NCBI GenBank assembly: GCA_965261255.1
Contig: CBDHCQ010000004.1
Location: 1,364,001 to 1,428,000, forward strand
DNA: 64,000 nucleotides
Origin: Bin80 sp965261255
GTDB taxonomy: Bacteria > Bacteroidota > Rhodothermia > Rhodothermales > Bin80
Reading direction: 5' to 3'
Positions 26,828 to 36,069 of this stretch are shown here, one piece after another. The translations under genes were made by a program, and so were the position numbers. The notes beneath the pieces are model-generated. The model was given only the letters and a program-made list of their open reading frames with translations, ran no database searches and had not been told where the DNA came from. Each line of letters starts with the position of its first letter. Positions within the stretch are counted from its first letter, which is position 1.

Positions 26828-28447
26828 ATGGAGTTTGCACATATCTTAACGGTCATCATTTTTCTGCCCCTGATAGGAGCATTGCTCATGCTCCTGGCAC
26901 CAACTGACCGGGCAGTGCGGCTGTTTGCTCTGATCGTGACAACAGCAACCTTTCTGCTCTCACTCCCACTCTGGTTCGGTTTTGACGTGGCAACTGCAGC
27001 TGAACTTCAATTCAATGTGATAGATTTTTCATTGATTTCTGAGACCCTTGACGTTCGCTACTTGGTGGGAGTCGATGGGTTCAGTCTGCTTCTTGTGCTT
27101 CTAACGACATTTCTCGGACCCATTGTGGTGTTATGCTCCTGGACGTACATCAAGGAGAGCTCGAAAGGATATTACGTCTTATTGCTCGTTCTCCAGACGG
27201 GCATGACCGGCGTGTTCTGTGCCTTTGACGTTCTCCTGTTTTACATTTTTTTCGAGTTAACATTGATCCCGATGTATTTTCTGATTGGGATCTGGGGAGG
27301 AGAGCGCCGCATTTATGCGGCGATCAAGTTCGTGATCTATACGATGGTGGGCTCACTTCTGATGCTCGTCGCGATTTTGTATCTGGGATATGCGGCAGGC
27401 AATGCCGTAAACGGCGGCGTGTTTACTACGAATTATTTCAAGCTTTTGTCGTTTGATGTGCCTCTGGGAATGCAATCCTGGCTGTTTGTTCTGTTTGCGT
27501 TCGCATTTGCAATCAAAGTTCCAGTTTTTCCCTTTCACACATGGTTGCCGGATGCTCACGTTCAGGCACCGACAGGCGGCTCAGTTATTTTGGCTGGCGT
27601 CCTGCTGAAAATGGGTACTTATGGATTGGTGCGATTCTGTCTGCCCTTTTTTCCCAGCGCATCTGCGTCGCACACCACACTCATTGGCATTTTAGCGGTA
27701 ATTGGTATCGTTTATGGTGCGCTGGTATCGCGCGCCCAAAATGATGCCAAAAAGCTGGTTGCCTATTCGAGTGTCAGCCATCTGGGATTCGTAGTATTGG
27801 GTATTTTTGCAGTAACACTGGAGAGTATCCAGGGCGCTATGATCCAGATGATTAATCATGGTATTTCTACTGGAGCGTTGTTTCTCATTGTCGGGATGTT
27901 GTACGAGCGACGACACACCCGCTTGATGGCGGATTATGGTGGCATTGCCAAATCAGTCCCCGTGCTCACTTTCTTTATGGTTTTGACGGCTCTTGCCAGC
28001 GCAGGGCTACCAGGACTTAATGGATTTGTGGGGGAGTTCTTGATTCTGGTTGGAGCATTCGGCAGTGACGCTCCCGGCATGCAGGTACTGACGGTGATCG
28101 CAACCCTTGGAGTGATCCTTGCGGCAGTTTACCTGCTTTGGATGCTTAGTCGTATGTTTTTTGGACCCTTAGCGACTGAAGCAAACCGCAAGATGTCGGA
28201 TCTGAACGTACGAGAGCTTGTCATACTGGTCCCAATGGCACTACTGATGGTTCTCCTTGGTCTCATGCCACAACCCTTCTTAAAGGTAAGTGAGCCGGCA
28301 GCGGCGCGTCTATTGGAAGTGGTAGAGCAGAAACGCGCCTACGCCGAAATAGATGACCCTATGCTACAGCGCAGGCTTGAAATAATGGAGAGAACATCAC
28401 CGTCCTCTTCAACCCCGTCGGCAGATGAATCGCTGCCTCAACCATAG
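26828..28447 (+). CDS. nuoM: NADH-quinone oxidoreductase subunit M
   Basis: 539 aa, proton-pumping antiporter-like subunit of complex I. The pump glutamate region 'FFELTLIPMYFLIGIWGG' and the lysine region 'IKVPVFPFHTWLPDAHV' are conserved. I chose the ATG at 26828 with a GGAG-like ribosome site in front; the frame upstream overlaps nuoL and is not NuoM-like. It is followed by nhaD 16 bases after its stop, rather than directly by nuoN. Confidence 0.95.
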   Translation: MEFAHILTVIIFLPLIGALLMLLAPTDRAVRLFALIVTTATFLLSLPLWFGFDVATAAELQFNVIDFSLISETLDVRYLVGVDGFSLLLVLLTTFLGPIVVLCSWTYIKESSKGYYVLLLVLQTGMTGVFCAFDVLLFYIFFELTLIPMYFLIGIWGGERRIYAAIKFVIYTMVGSLLMLVAILYLGYAAGNAVNGGVFTTNYFKLLSFDVPLGMQSWLFVLFAFAFAIKVPVFPFHTWLPDAHVQAPTGGSVILAGVLLKMGTYGLVRFCLPFFPSASASHTTLIGILAVIGIVYGALVSRAQNDAKKLVAYSSVSHLGFVVLGIFAVTLESIQGAMIQMINHGISTGALFLIVGMLYERRHTRLMADYGGIAKSVPVLTFFMVLTALASAGLPGLNGFVGEFLILVGAFGSDAPGMQVLTVIATLGVILAAVYLLWMLSRMFFGPLATEANRKMSDLNVRELVILVPMALLMVLLGLMPQPFLKVSEPAAARLLEVVEQKRAYAEIDDPMLQRRLEIMERTSPSSSTPSADESLPQP

Positions 28448-28463
28448 CCAACTCAGTTTTTCA

Positions 28464-30002
28464 ATGGCCGCTTTACGCGTTTCCTGTTTATTGCTCGTAC
28501 TAATTCTTGTTGGTGGTGCCTCTCACGCTCTGGCCCAGGAGGCAGACCATAACACTGAACCTCTTATTGAAGCTGACGGAGTTGATTCAGGCGAGGATAC
28601 AACTGATCCGGCAGAAGGGCAGGAAGCTGCTGGCGCACACGGCGAAGAGGGAGATCATGGGGATGGGCACGCAAAGGTGATCCCCCCACTCTGGCTGGTT
28701 GCCCCATTCATCATCTTACTTCTGATGATTGCCACAGGGCCGCTGTTCTACGTGCATCACTGGCATAAACACTACCCCAAGTATGCAGTGGGCCTGGGTA
28801 TGTTCGTAACCGTGTATTATCTGTTCGTATTGCATGATGGGATTTCGATGCTTCATGCGCTCCAGGAGTATCTCTCCTTCATTGCCTTGGTAGCCTCTTT
28901 GTTTATTGCCGCGAGTGGAATCTTCCTAAAGGTAAATGCTCGAGGTACCCCGTTGGCGAATATTTCACTCCTCTCCGTGGGGGCGGTAATTGCAAATCTG
29001 ATTGCGACAACCGGTGCAGCGATGCTGTTTATTCGGCCATATATGCGGCTCAACAAGGGACGCCTGAAGGCTTATCATATTGTTTTCTTCATTTTCATTG
29101 TGGCTAATGTAGGCGGGGCGCTGACTCCGATTGGGGACCCGCCGTTGTTTCTGGGCTTCCTGCGTGGCGTTCCGTTCTTCTGGACAGCTGCGCACGTCTG
29201 GTATATCTGGATCCCGACGATGCTAGCGCTGCTAGCCATTTTTTACGTTATTGACAGCCGCAACAAAGCACAATCCACGACTGATATTTCCTCTGGAAAA
29301 ACAATTGAGCTACAGGGCACACGCAGTTTCATCTTTGTTGTAGTTATTGTGTTATCGGTGTTCATTGATCCGAATGTGATCAGTGCGCTTAAAGGTACTC
29401 CATTGGATCTGGTGGGCACTTATCATCTCCCATTTGGGATTCGTGAGATCATCATGTTCTCAATGTGTGCAATTGCCTTCAAGTTCTGCGATAAGGAAGC
29501 ACTCACAAAGAATGAGTTTACCTTTGAGCCTATTCGGGAGGTTGGTTGGTTGTTTTTAGGCATTTTTGCCTGCATGGTGCCGGCACTGGCATTGATCTCG
29601 CATTACGCCCAAAGCAATGCGGATGCGTTGACTGCTACCACCTTCTATTGGGGGACAGGTACACTTTCGGCAATCTTGGATAATGCGCCCACATATCTCA
29701 ACTTCCTGGCTGCCGCAATGGGCAAGTTTGGTCAGGATGTGAATGTAGCGACGGAAGTGCAGGCGTTCGCAAATAGCATTGATTCCATGCTGTATCTGCA
29801 GGCAATTTCAGTAGCTGCAGTATTCTTTGGTGCAATGACATACATCGGCAACGCACCAAACTTTATGGTCAAGGCCATCGCAGAATCGAATAATGTGGAT
29901 GCACCTTCCTTTGTCGGATACCTGGTCAAGTATGGACTGACCATTCTGCTGCCGGTCTATGCGCTGGTATGGCTGGTTTTCTATAGCGGTTGGATATTGT
30001 AG
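28464..30002 (+). CDS. nhaD: NhaD-type Na+/H+ antiporter within the nuo operon
   Basis: 512 aa member of the NhaD/ion-transporter superfamily. It begins with a cleavable-looking signal ('VGGASHALAQE'). A ~45-residue exported segment rich in Asp, Glu and His follows ('EEGDHGDGHAK'), then about 12 helices. Family motifs include 'GGALTPIGDPPLFLGFLRG' and the C-terminal 'DNAPTYLNF' and 'MTYIGNAPNFMVKAIAE'. Its place between nuoM and the pterin dehydratase matches the complex I locus described for Rhodothermus marinus, where nhaD and pcd homologues lie among the complex I genes. It probably couples or balances sodium and proton gradients alongside complex I. The acidic His-rich head could sense pH or metals; this is inference. 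Confidence 0.93.
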   Translation: MAALRVSCLLLVLILVGGASHALAQEADHNTEPLIEADGVDSGEDTTDPAEGQEAAGAHGEEGDHGDGHAKVIPPLWLVAPFIILLLMIATGPLFYVHHWHKHYPKYAVGLGMFVTVYYLFVLHDGISMLHALQEYLSFIALVASLFIAASGIFLKVNARGTPLANISLLSVGAVIANLIATTGAAMLFIRPYMRLNKGRLKAYHIVFFIFIVANVGGALTPIGDPPLFLGFLRGVPFFWTAAHVWYIWIPTMLALLAIFYVIDSRNKAQSTTDISSGKTIELQGTRSFIFVVVIVLSVFIDPNVISALKGTPLDLVGTYHLPFGIREIIMFSMCAIAFKFCDKEALTKNEFTFEPIREVGWLFLGIFACMVPALALISHYAQSNADALTATTFYWGTGTLSAILDNAPTYLNFLAAAMGKFGQDVNVATEVQAFANSIDSMLYLQAISVAAVFFGAMTYIGNAPNFMVKAIAESNNVDAPSFVGYLVKYGLTILLPVYALVWLVFYSGWIL

Positions 30003-30010
30003 GTGAACGA

Positions 30011-30304
30011 ATGAAGCGTAAGCCTTTAGATCGGGATGCAATTGATCTGGCACTGCGGTCACTTCCAGGCTGGGAGCATAACGACGATCGCCTGGTGAAA
30101 ACCTTCGTTTTGGGGGATTTTCGTGAGGCAGTGGCTTTCATCGTGCGTATCGGATTCTGTGCAGAATCCTTGAACCATCACCCCGAACTGTACAATGTTT
30201 ATAACCGTGTCAGGGTCGAGATAACTACTCATGATGCGGGGAACAAGGTCACTACAATGGATATGGTATTGGCGCGAAACATTGACGAGGTAGTCAGCGA
30301 ATAG
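30011..30304 (+). CDS. phhB: Pterin-4a-carbinolamine dehydratase
   Basis: 97 aa, complete PCD/DCoH family protein that dehydrates 4a-hydroxytetrahydropterin. The active-site signature 'NHHPELYNVYNRV' and 'ITTHDAG' are intact. I chose the ATG at 30011 with AGGTGAACG in front of it. No aromatic amino acid hydroxylase gene is near. Its presence between nhaD and nuoN is the Rhodothermus-like arrangement; the reason for it is unknown. It lies 8 bases after nhaD and 8 before nuoN, so it is surely co-transcribed. Confidence 0.93.
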   Translation: MKRKPLDRDAIDLALRSLPGWEHNDDRLVKTFVLGDFREAVAFIVRIGFCAESLNHHPELYNVYNRVRVEITTHDAGNKVTTMDMVLARNIDEVVSE

Positions 30305-30312
30305 CCTTTGTA

Positions 30313-31812
30313 ATGGAGCTATCAACTGCATTTGATACCATTCTCTCGGATTTAGCCGGGGGTGCTTCAATCCTATGGCTGGCGCTTGCTGGTGTCGTGC
30401 TGATTGTTTGGGACATTTTTCGCAATAATGCACCAATTCTGCCTTGGCTGGCTGGTTTGGCGGTGGCAGTTGCTGCGGTTATAGAAGTATTCCGGCTGGG
30501 GGATCCTTCTTCGACTGTATTTTTCTCACTCATCCAGACCGGAGGGCCAGCTTCATTTGTGAGCTTAGTCATTCTGATCAGCGCGCTCTGTTCAATTGTA
30601 CTGTCCGTTCCCTATCTGGCGCGCATCAAGCACGGTTATGGAGAGGTCTATGCGCTCATACTGTTTGCCACGAGCGGAATGGTCATGTTGGGGACGGCCA
30701 ACAATATGGTGACTGTTTTTGTTGGCCTTGAGACGATGTCGATTGCACTCTACATACTGACCGGACTAGTTCGAAGTGATGAGGGGGCAATGGAGAGCGC
30801 ACTTAAGTACTTCCTGTTAGGTGCTTTCTCAACCGGTTTCTTTCTCTACGGCATCGCATTAATGTATGGTGCCACTGGAACCATGTACTTCACTGAAATG
30901 GCGTCGGGATATGCAGGCAGTGAGTTACAGCCGCTGTTTTGGGTTGGCGTCGCATTGTTCTTAGTCGGGTTCCTGTTTAAGGTTGCGGCGGTACCGTTCC
31001 ATATGTGGACTCCTGATGTTTACCAAGGTGCACCCACCACGTTGACCGGCTTTATGGCTACTGCGTCAAAAACAGCGGCTTTTGCGGCTTTGATATTGGT
31101 TCTTTATCACGGCATAGGGACCTTGGCACCCGGTGATGGAGAATGGCAGTTGGCATTAGCGCTTGTTGCCCTGGTAACGGTGGTGATGGGCAATATACTC
31201 GCGCTTAATCAGGACAACGTAAAAAGGATGCTAGCCTACTCATCCATTGCTCATGCGGGTTACGTACTGATTGGGCTTGCGGCAGGCACGAGCGAAGCTT
31301 ATTCAGGTGCGGTCTACTATCTACTGATCTATGCTCTGATGAATATTGGTGCATTTGGTGTGATCGCATTACTGGAATGGGATGGTAAGGAGGGGAGGGT
31401 ACAGACGCTTGATTCGCTGTCGGGTATTGGATTTAAGAAACCGCTACTGGGAGTAACGATGGGGGTCTTCATGTTTAGCCTGACAGGGTTTCCGCCGCTG
31501 GGCGGTTTTTTTGGCAAGCTTGCTGTATTTGCCCCTGCCGTCAACGCCGGGCTTACCTGGTTAGCTATAGTCGGTGTTCTTGCGAGCGTGTTTTCGGGGT
31601 ATTATTATCTGCGTGTATTGTACGTTTTCTGGATGAAATCCCCTAACGCAGCTGATCCAGCGGCCCGGTCGGCGGACTTTACTGTACCTCAAACCTCTTC
31701 GATAGTGATTGTGGGGTGTGCGGTCCTGTTGCTGGTAATCGGTTTGATCCCGGGCTTACGAGACCTAACCCTTTCCTTTTTTGCTCAGGGAGGACTCGCG
31801 GGCCTGCCGTAG
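30313..31812 (+). CDS. nuoN: NADH-quinone oxidoreductase subunit N
   Basis: 499 aa, third antiporter-like pump subunit of complex I, about 14 helices. Pump motifs are 'FVGLETMSIALYILTGL' and 'FKVAAVPFHMWTPDVYQGAP', followed by 'NVKRMLAYSSIAHAGY'. Normal length for bacterial NuoN. Last complex I gene of the block; the PH-like gene follows 11 bases later. Confidence 0.95.
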   Translation: MELSTAFDTILSDLAGGASILWLALAGVVLIVWDIFRNNAPILPWLAGLAVAVAAVIEVFRLGDPSSTVFFSLIQTGGPASFVSLVILISALCSIVLSVPYLARIKHGYGEVYALILFATSGMVMLGTANNMVTVFVGLETMSIALYILTGLVRSDEGAMESALKYFLLGAFSTGFFLYGIALMYGATGTMYFTEMASGYAGSELQPLFWVGVALFLVGFLFKVAAVPFHMWTPDVYQGAPTTLTGFMATASKTAAFAALILVLYHGIGTLAPGDGEWQLALALVALVTVVMGNILALNQDNVKRMLAYSSIAHAGYVLIGLAAGTSEAYSGAVYYLLIYALMNIGAFGVIALLEWDGKEGRVQTLDSLSGIGFKKPLLGVTMGVFMFSLTGFPPLGGFFGKLAVFAPAVNAGLTWLAIVGVLASVFSGYYYLRVLYVFWMKSPNAADPAARSADFTVPQTSSIVIVGCAVLLLVIGLIPGLRDLTLSFFAQGGLAGLP

Positions 31813-31823
31813 TATTCTCTTGG

Positions 31824-32357
31824 ATGCGTTCTTTGATCACGGATTTATTGCCACATGCTCCCAAGATGGGGCTGTATATAGCTCCTGACGTTCCAGAAAA
31901 GAAGTTGAGGGGAGCAGTTCGGGATTACGCAAAGGGTGTGCATCCAGAAGATGTGATTGCGCTCTACGACGGTACATTGCTCGGCAATGGCAGGGACGGT
32001 GCGATTTTCCTGAATGATCGTCTGATCTTTCAGAACTCAGACTTTGAACCTGCTCAGACTGTGCATTACCGCGATCTGGTAAATCTGGTTACCAAGCGGT
32101 CCAGGCTTCGCGGGACCTACATTGAGATGGAAGTCAACAGGGGACGGGCAACCTTCTCGGCAAAGCTGGATCTTTCAAAAAATCCAGGCAGTCTCGAGTA
32201 CATTGAGCGGTTACTCCAAAATGTCATGCTCCTACCAGAGCAATCCACTCCCGGTGAGACTGATTGGAATACAGTCTCTCGGGTTCTTGAGGAATTGCGC
32301 TCAAGCGGAAAGCTTACAGAGGCGGATTTTCACAAACTCTTGAATTGCCGCCCATAA
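31824..32357 (+). CDS. Uncharacterised protein, PH-like with SHOCT-like tail
   Basis: 177 aa, no signal peptide or membrane helix. The central part ('ALYDGTLLGNGRDGAIFLND') resembles bacterial PH-like domains of proteins that carry a 'GxGKDGxxFTD' hairpin. The end ('LEELRSSGKLTEADFHKLL') resembles the short SHOCT oligomerisation motif. Both assignments are from pattern memory. I chose the ATG at 31824, just after nuoN, so it is probably read through from the nuo operon. Function unknown. Confidence 0.65.
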   Translation: MRSLITDLLPHAPKMGLYIAPDVPEKKLRGAVRDYAKGVHPEDVIALYDGTLLGNGRDGAIFLNDRLIFQNSDFEPAQTVHYRDLVNLVTKRSRLRGTYIEMEVNRGRATFSAKLDLSKNPGSLEYIERLLQNVMLLPEQSTPGETDWNTVSRVLEELRSSGKLTEADFHKLLNCRP

Positions 32358-32368
32358 CTTGCTCAATA

Positions 32369-32415
32369 GGCGGAGATCCACGAACAAATTGAATTTTTCG
32401 TGGTATCTCCCCGCC
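32369..32415. promoter_or_regulatory. Long imperfect hairpin before sodA
   Basis: The arm GGCGGAGATCCACGAA pairs with TTCGTGGTATCTCCCCGCC through a 12-base loop, with three unpaired bases on the 3' side. It ends 19 bases before the sodA ATG. It may end the nuo transcript (the following T-run is weak) or act in the sodA leader. Confidence 0.45.
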
Positions 32416-32434
32416 AGTTTATTCATATCAAAAA

Positions 32435-33049
32435 ATGGCCTTCAAACTACCCAATCTTCCATACGCACATAATGCGTTGGAACCCTATATCGATGCGCGC
32501 ACTATGGAGATTCATCATGGCAAGCATCATCAGGCGTATACTAATAATCTGAACAACGCCCTAGGGGGACATGAGGACCTTCAGGGACTGTCTATTGAAG
32601 CATTGCTGCGTGGTATAGGTGAGGTGCCTGAAGCCATTCAGGGTGCTGTTCGCAACAATGGGGGTGGCTATGCTAATCACAACCTTTTCTGGACGGTGCT
32701 TAGTCCAACCGGCGGTGGTACTCCAACTGGCGTGTTAGCCGCAGAGATAGACAATGCATTTGGATCATTTGATGATTTTAAGGCCAAGTTCTCCGCGGCT
32801 GCAGGTACGAGATTTGGTAGTGGATGGGCTTGGCTCGTCGTTGACAGTAATGCTACGCTTCAGGTATATTCCACAGCCAACCAGGACAGCCCGTACATGG
32901 AAGGCCATACGCCCATCCTCGGGTTGGATGTTTGGGAGCATGCGTACTACCTCAATTACCAGAATCGTCGCCCCGACTATGTTGCCGCGTTTTGGCATGT
33001 GGTCAATTGGGATCAGGTCGCTGCGAATCACGCTGCTGCAACAGGCTGA
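32435..33049 (+). CDS. sodA: Superoxide dismutase, Fe/Mn type
   Basis: 204 aa, complete Fe/Mn superoxide dismutase that converts superoxide to peroxide and oxygen. Metal ligands are H27 ('MEIHHGKHH'), H83 ('ANHNLFW'), D165 and H169 ('LDVWEHAYYL'). Metal choice cannot be read reliably, so the symbol is by convention. This is the left boundary of the WD40 array: decayed copies of the last ~42 codons of this gene recur at 36070, 39331, 42601 and 45747. Its product would feed peroxide to KatG. Confidence 0.95.
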   Translation: MAFKLPNLPYAHNALEPYIDARTMEIHHGKHHQAYTNNLNNALGGHEDLQGLSIEALLRGIGEVPEAIQGAVRNNGGGYANHNLFWTVLSPTGGGTPTGVLAAEIDNAFGSFDDFKAKFSAAAGTRFGSGWAWLVVDSNATLQVYSTANQDSPYMEGHTPILGLDVWEHAYYLNYQNRRPDYVAAFWHVVNWDQVAANHAAATG

Positions 33050-33224
33050 TTGTCCGGGTTGTGAAATTGTCCGCTGATATAGCCCAAGAGCTATATCGGT
33101 TTTTGTGGGAGGTAATTGATCTGCCGCCTGAGGTTTTGTATTTGTGTGTGTGAGGAATGGGATAGCATTCTGCAGTTGCTGTCTAGGGAGATAGATTGGG
33201 AAATTCGGAGATTGACTCTCCTTC

Positions 33225-33480
33225 TGCACTGTGTGAAACTCACGATTTGCGATTCACATTCGGCAGGTTCCGATTGCTGACATCTAGCTCGAGTTCAAAA
33301 GTCGCGATGATATTCCGGCGGTATTGATGGGCTACAGGCACTGTGGCACGACGAGATCGTTCGAGTGAGGGTCTTAGAGGTTTTCATGATATGTGGGTGG
33401 CCTGAGGTTCGTCCTCCGCAAGGAGAAATGAAAATCGCCCGTTCACCGTACTGGCCGCAATGTTGTGCATCTTGACTGGA
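33225..33480 (+). pseudogene. Decayed transposase N-terminus, unit 1
   Basis: Most degraded of five copies of a sequence whose best-preserved versions read like the N-terminus of an ISNCY-type transposase. Here 'DDIPAVLMGY' survives at about 33306-33335, and a shifted frame gives the 'VRVLEVF' part. See the copies at 36505 and 42900 for clearer text. Confidence 0.35.
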
Positions 33481-33550
33481 CCTACGTGCTCAACGGGCTC
33501 CAGCTACCGTCTCATTTCACTCCAGAGCCATTCAGCGCTCCAATTCCAGA

Positions 33551-35665
33551 TCAGCGTACGATTAACGGTCGTGTCACCTGCCTGTCATTGGTGATGAGCC
33601 GCAGAAAATACAACCCTCCCGAAAGCTGCCCGGTGGCCAGCTGCAGGCTATGGGAACCGGCCGCTTGGGCCGCATTCAGCACACTGACCACCTCGCGTCC
33701 AAGAAGATCATGGACTGAAAGCTGGACTTGACTCGCCTTTGAAAGCGCGTATTCGATCATAGTGAATGCTCCCGCGGGATTCGGGTAATGCGTGAAGGTA
33801 GCCGGAATATCTGAACTTGTGGGGGACACGGTTTCCAATGTTGTGGCCGTGGCATCCCATAACCTGAGTGCTGTTCTGCCTGCCGAAGCGATGAAGCGCC
33901 CATTCCCGGAAGTGGCTATAGAGTAAACAGGGTATCCATGGTCCAGCTGGTCTATCTCCCGTCCTGTAGCTAGATTCCACAGACGAATCGTTTTGTAATC
34001 TGATCCCGAAGCCAACTGCCTGCCATTCGGTGAAAAAACTACGGAATTAACGTCAAGTATATGCTTATCAAAGCGCTGTTTCTCCTGCCCCGTGGCTACA
34101 TCCCACAAACGGACGGTATGGTCAGCTGACCCAGAAGCCAGCTGCGTGCCGTCCGGTGAAAATACCACGGAATTAACATCCTGTATGTGCCCATTAAAGC
34201 GTAGCAGCTCCTGTCCCGTAGCGGTATCCCACAGGCGGATGGTATGGTCAGCTGACCCCGAAGCCAGCTGTGTGCCGTCTGGAGAAAACACTACGGAATG
34301 AACCCCATCTGTATGCAAATCAATGTTTTGCAGTTCTTGCCCCGTAGCTACATTCCACAGACGGATGGTATGGTCATCTGACCCAGAAGCCAATTGCATA
34401 CCATTTGGCGAAAATACTACGGAACGAACCACATCTGTATGTCTCTCAAAGTGTCGCAATTCTTGCCCCGTGGCTACGTCCCACAGGCGGATGGTATGGT
34501 CATCTGACCCAGAAGCCAACTGTAAGCCATCTGGAGAAAATGCCACGGAATTGACCGGGTTTCTATGCGCTACAAAGCGTCGTACCTCCTGTCTCGTGGC
34601 CACATCCCACAGACGAACCGTACCGTCGACCGATCCAGAAGCCAGTTGCGTGTCATCTGGAGAAAAAACTACGGACTTAATCAAAGCTGTGTGACTCCTG
34701 ATGTGCCACGCTTCTTGTCCCGTGGCCACATTCCACAGACGGATCGTTCGGTCACTTGACCCAGAAGCCAGTTGCATGCCGTTCGGTGAAAATGCTACGG
34801 AACTAACCGAACCTGTTTGGCCTTCGAAGCGTTGCACTTCCCGCCTGGTGGTTACATCCCACAGACGAGTCGTAAAGTCATTTGACCCAGAAGCAAGCTG
34901 CATACCGTCTGGTGAAAATACCACGGAAGTAACCCAACTTGTATGCCCTTCAAAGCGCCACACTTCCTGCCCTGTGGCCACATCCCACAGGCGGATCGTT
35001 TCGTCGCCTGATCCTGAGGCCAGCTGCGTGCCGTCCGGTGAAAATGCTACGGAACTAACCGAACCTGTATGGCCTTCGAAGCGCTGCACCTCTTGTCCCG
35101 TGGCTACATCCCACAGACGTATAGTAGTGTCCTTTGACCCCGAAGCCAGCTGCGTGCCATCCGGCGAAAATACCACGGAATTAACATCATGTGCATGCCC
35201 TGCAAAGCGTCGCACTTCCTGCCCCGTGGCCACATCCCACAGGCGTATCGTACGGTCCCATGACCCAGAAGCCAGCTGCGTGCCGTCGGGTGAAAACACT
35301 ACGGAAGTAACTACCCGAGTGTGTCCTATGAAGCGCCGCACATCCAGCCCCGTGGCCACATCCCACAGACGGATCGTACGGTCCCATGACCCAGAAGCCA
35401 GCTGCGTGCCGTCCGGTGAAAATGCTACGGAAGTAACTGCCCAAGTGTGTCCTTCAAAGCGCCGCACGTCCAGCCCCGTGGCCACATCCCACAGACGGAT
35501 CGTACGGTCCGGCGACCCGGAGGCCAGCTGTGTGCCGCCCGGCGAAAATACTACGGAAGAAACAGCCGAAGTGTGCCTCGGCTCTTCAATCGTCCAAATC
35601 GGTTGACCCGCAGTGGATACAGACAGTGCGAACGTTAGCACAATGATTCCGTATCTCATACTCAT
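33551..35665 (-). CDS. Secreted 14-blade WD40 protein with T9SS domain, copy 1
   Basis: 704 aa. A signal peptide (~1-20) is followed by 14 WD40 repeats of about 42 residues (~25-600) with the core 'LASGSxDxTIRLWDVATGQ'. Fourteen blades suggest two stacked seven-bladed propellers. Residues 627-704 ('YPNPAGAFTMIEYALS' to 'RPLIVR') are a type A T9SS sorting domain, so the protein should be exported across the outer membrane and anchored or released there. Blades differ mainly at the residues either side of the conserved Asp (W/R, K/T, G/E, N/F, S/R, V/G, D/H) and at two residues before the 'V-SVVFSP' strand. Blades 7-8 ('SHTALI', 'FSPDDTQ') match those of copy 5. Nearest to sodA, with which it converges. 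Ligand unknown. Confidence 0.92.
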   Translation of the reverse strand: MSMRYGIIVLTFALSVSTAGQPIWTIEEPRHTSAVSSVVFSPGGTQLASGSPDRTIRLWDVATGLDVRRFEGHTWAVTSVAFSPDGTQLASGSWDRTIRLWDVATGLDVRRFIGHTRVVTSVVFSPDGTQLASGSWDRTIRLWDVATGQEVRRFAGHAHDVNSVVFSPDGTQLASGSKDTTIRLWDVATGQEVQRFEGHTGSVSSVAFSPDGTQLASGSGDETIRLWDVATGQEVWRFEGHTSWVTSVVFSPDGMQLASGSNDFTTRLWDVTTRREVQRFEGQTGSVSSVAFSPNGMQLASGSSDRTIRLWNVATGQEAWHIRSHTALIKSVVFSPDDTQLASGSVDGTVRLWDVATRQEVRRFVAHRNPVNSVAFSPDGLQLASGSDDHTIRLWDVATGQELRHFERHTDVVRSVVFSPNGMQLASGSDDHTIRLWNVATGQELQNIDLHTDGVHSVVFSPDGTQLASGSADHTIRLWDTATGQELLRFNGHIQDVNSVVFSPDGTQLASGSADHTVRLWDVATGQEKQRFDKHILDVNSVVFSPNGRQLASGSDYKTIRLWNLATGREIDQLDHGYPVYSIATSGNGRFIASAGRTALRLWDATATTLETVSPTSSDIPATFTHYPNPAGAFTMIEYALSKASQVQLSVHDLLGREVVSVLNAAQAAGSHSLQLATGQLSGGLYFLRLITNDRQVTRPLIVR

Positions 35666-35720
35666 GATTCATTGCCCTCTCAGAATATGCGAAATCTCTT
35701 ATCTGAAGTTTCCCCTTTTC

Positions 35721-35752
35721 GCCTTCTCCAATATAAGAGGTTCCCCAGCGGT
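35721..35752 (-). promoter_or_regulatory. Conserved 5' leader block of the WD40 genes
   Basis: About 60-90 bases upstream of the start codon, all five units keep a block that reads on the minus strand GGGGAACCTC, then TTATATTGGAGAAG or a close variant. A GAGGG ribosome site sits 9 bases before the ATG. The conserved TATATT may be the -10/-7 element, though no well-spaced -33 was found. Equivalent blocks lie just right of each other WD40 gene, near 39000, 42270, 45420 and 48610. Confidence 0.35.
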
Positions 35753-35986
35753 TTGGAGTCCAAATCAATGAAAATGACTGTTATAAATTCCCAATTTGAG
35801 GACTTCACTGCGAAAAACTGAGATCGAAGCCTCTATAAAGCGCTTTAATCCTCAATAACAAACGACTGGGAGGAAATATGGGGGAAGTTCGGACAAAAAG
35901 TCGCGGCCTACTAGTGGATCTGTCCTACAGTCAGTGCTTTCTAACGGGAATCATATTCGTCACCAATACTACTTCTCACCTAGTTC

Positions 35987-36052
35987 CTGATTAGCCATAT
36001 CCTTAGTGATGACTCGGCCTATTCGGTTAGAGCTGCTCTAGTGAATGAGTAG
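35987..36052 (-). pseudogene. Remnant of lyase-like gene 3' end, junction 1
   Basis: The minus strand reads 'LLIH-stop-SSSNRIG', then 'VITKDMAN', matching the C-terminus of the protein at 48861-50096 ('LLIHQSSSNRLGLVTIKDLAN'). It contains an in-frame stop and has lost the original stop codon. It is fused directly to a sodA remnant on its right. Confidence 0.85.
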
Positions 36053-36069
36053 TACGAGATTACGATATT

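Noticed and set aside
34701..35606. 301-codon plus-strand frame (and many similar ones) opposite the WD40 genes
   Set aside because: These are antisense shadows created by the repeated codons of the WD40 blades; the same Ser/Pro/Glu-rich text recurs with the 126-bp period and lacks starts, ribosome sites or family features.
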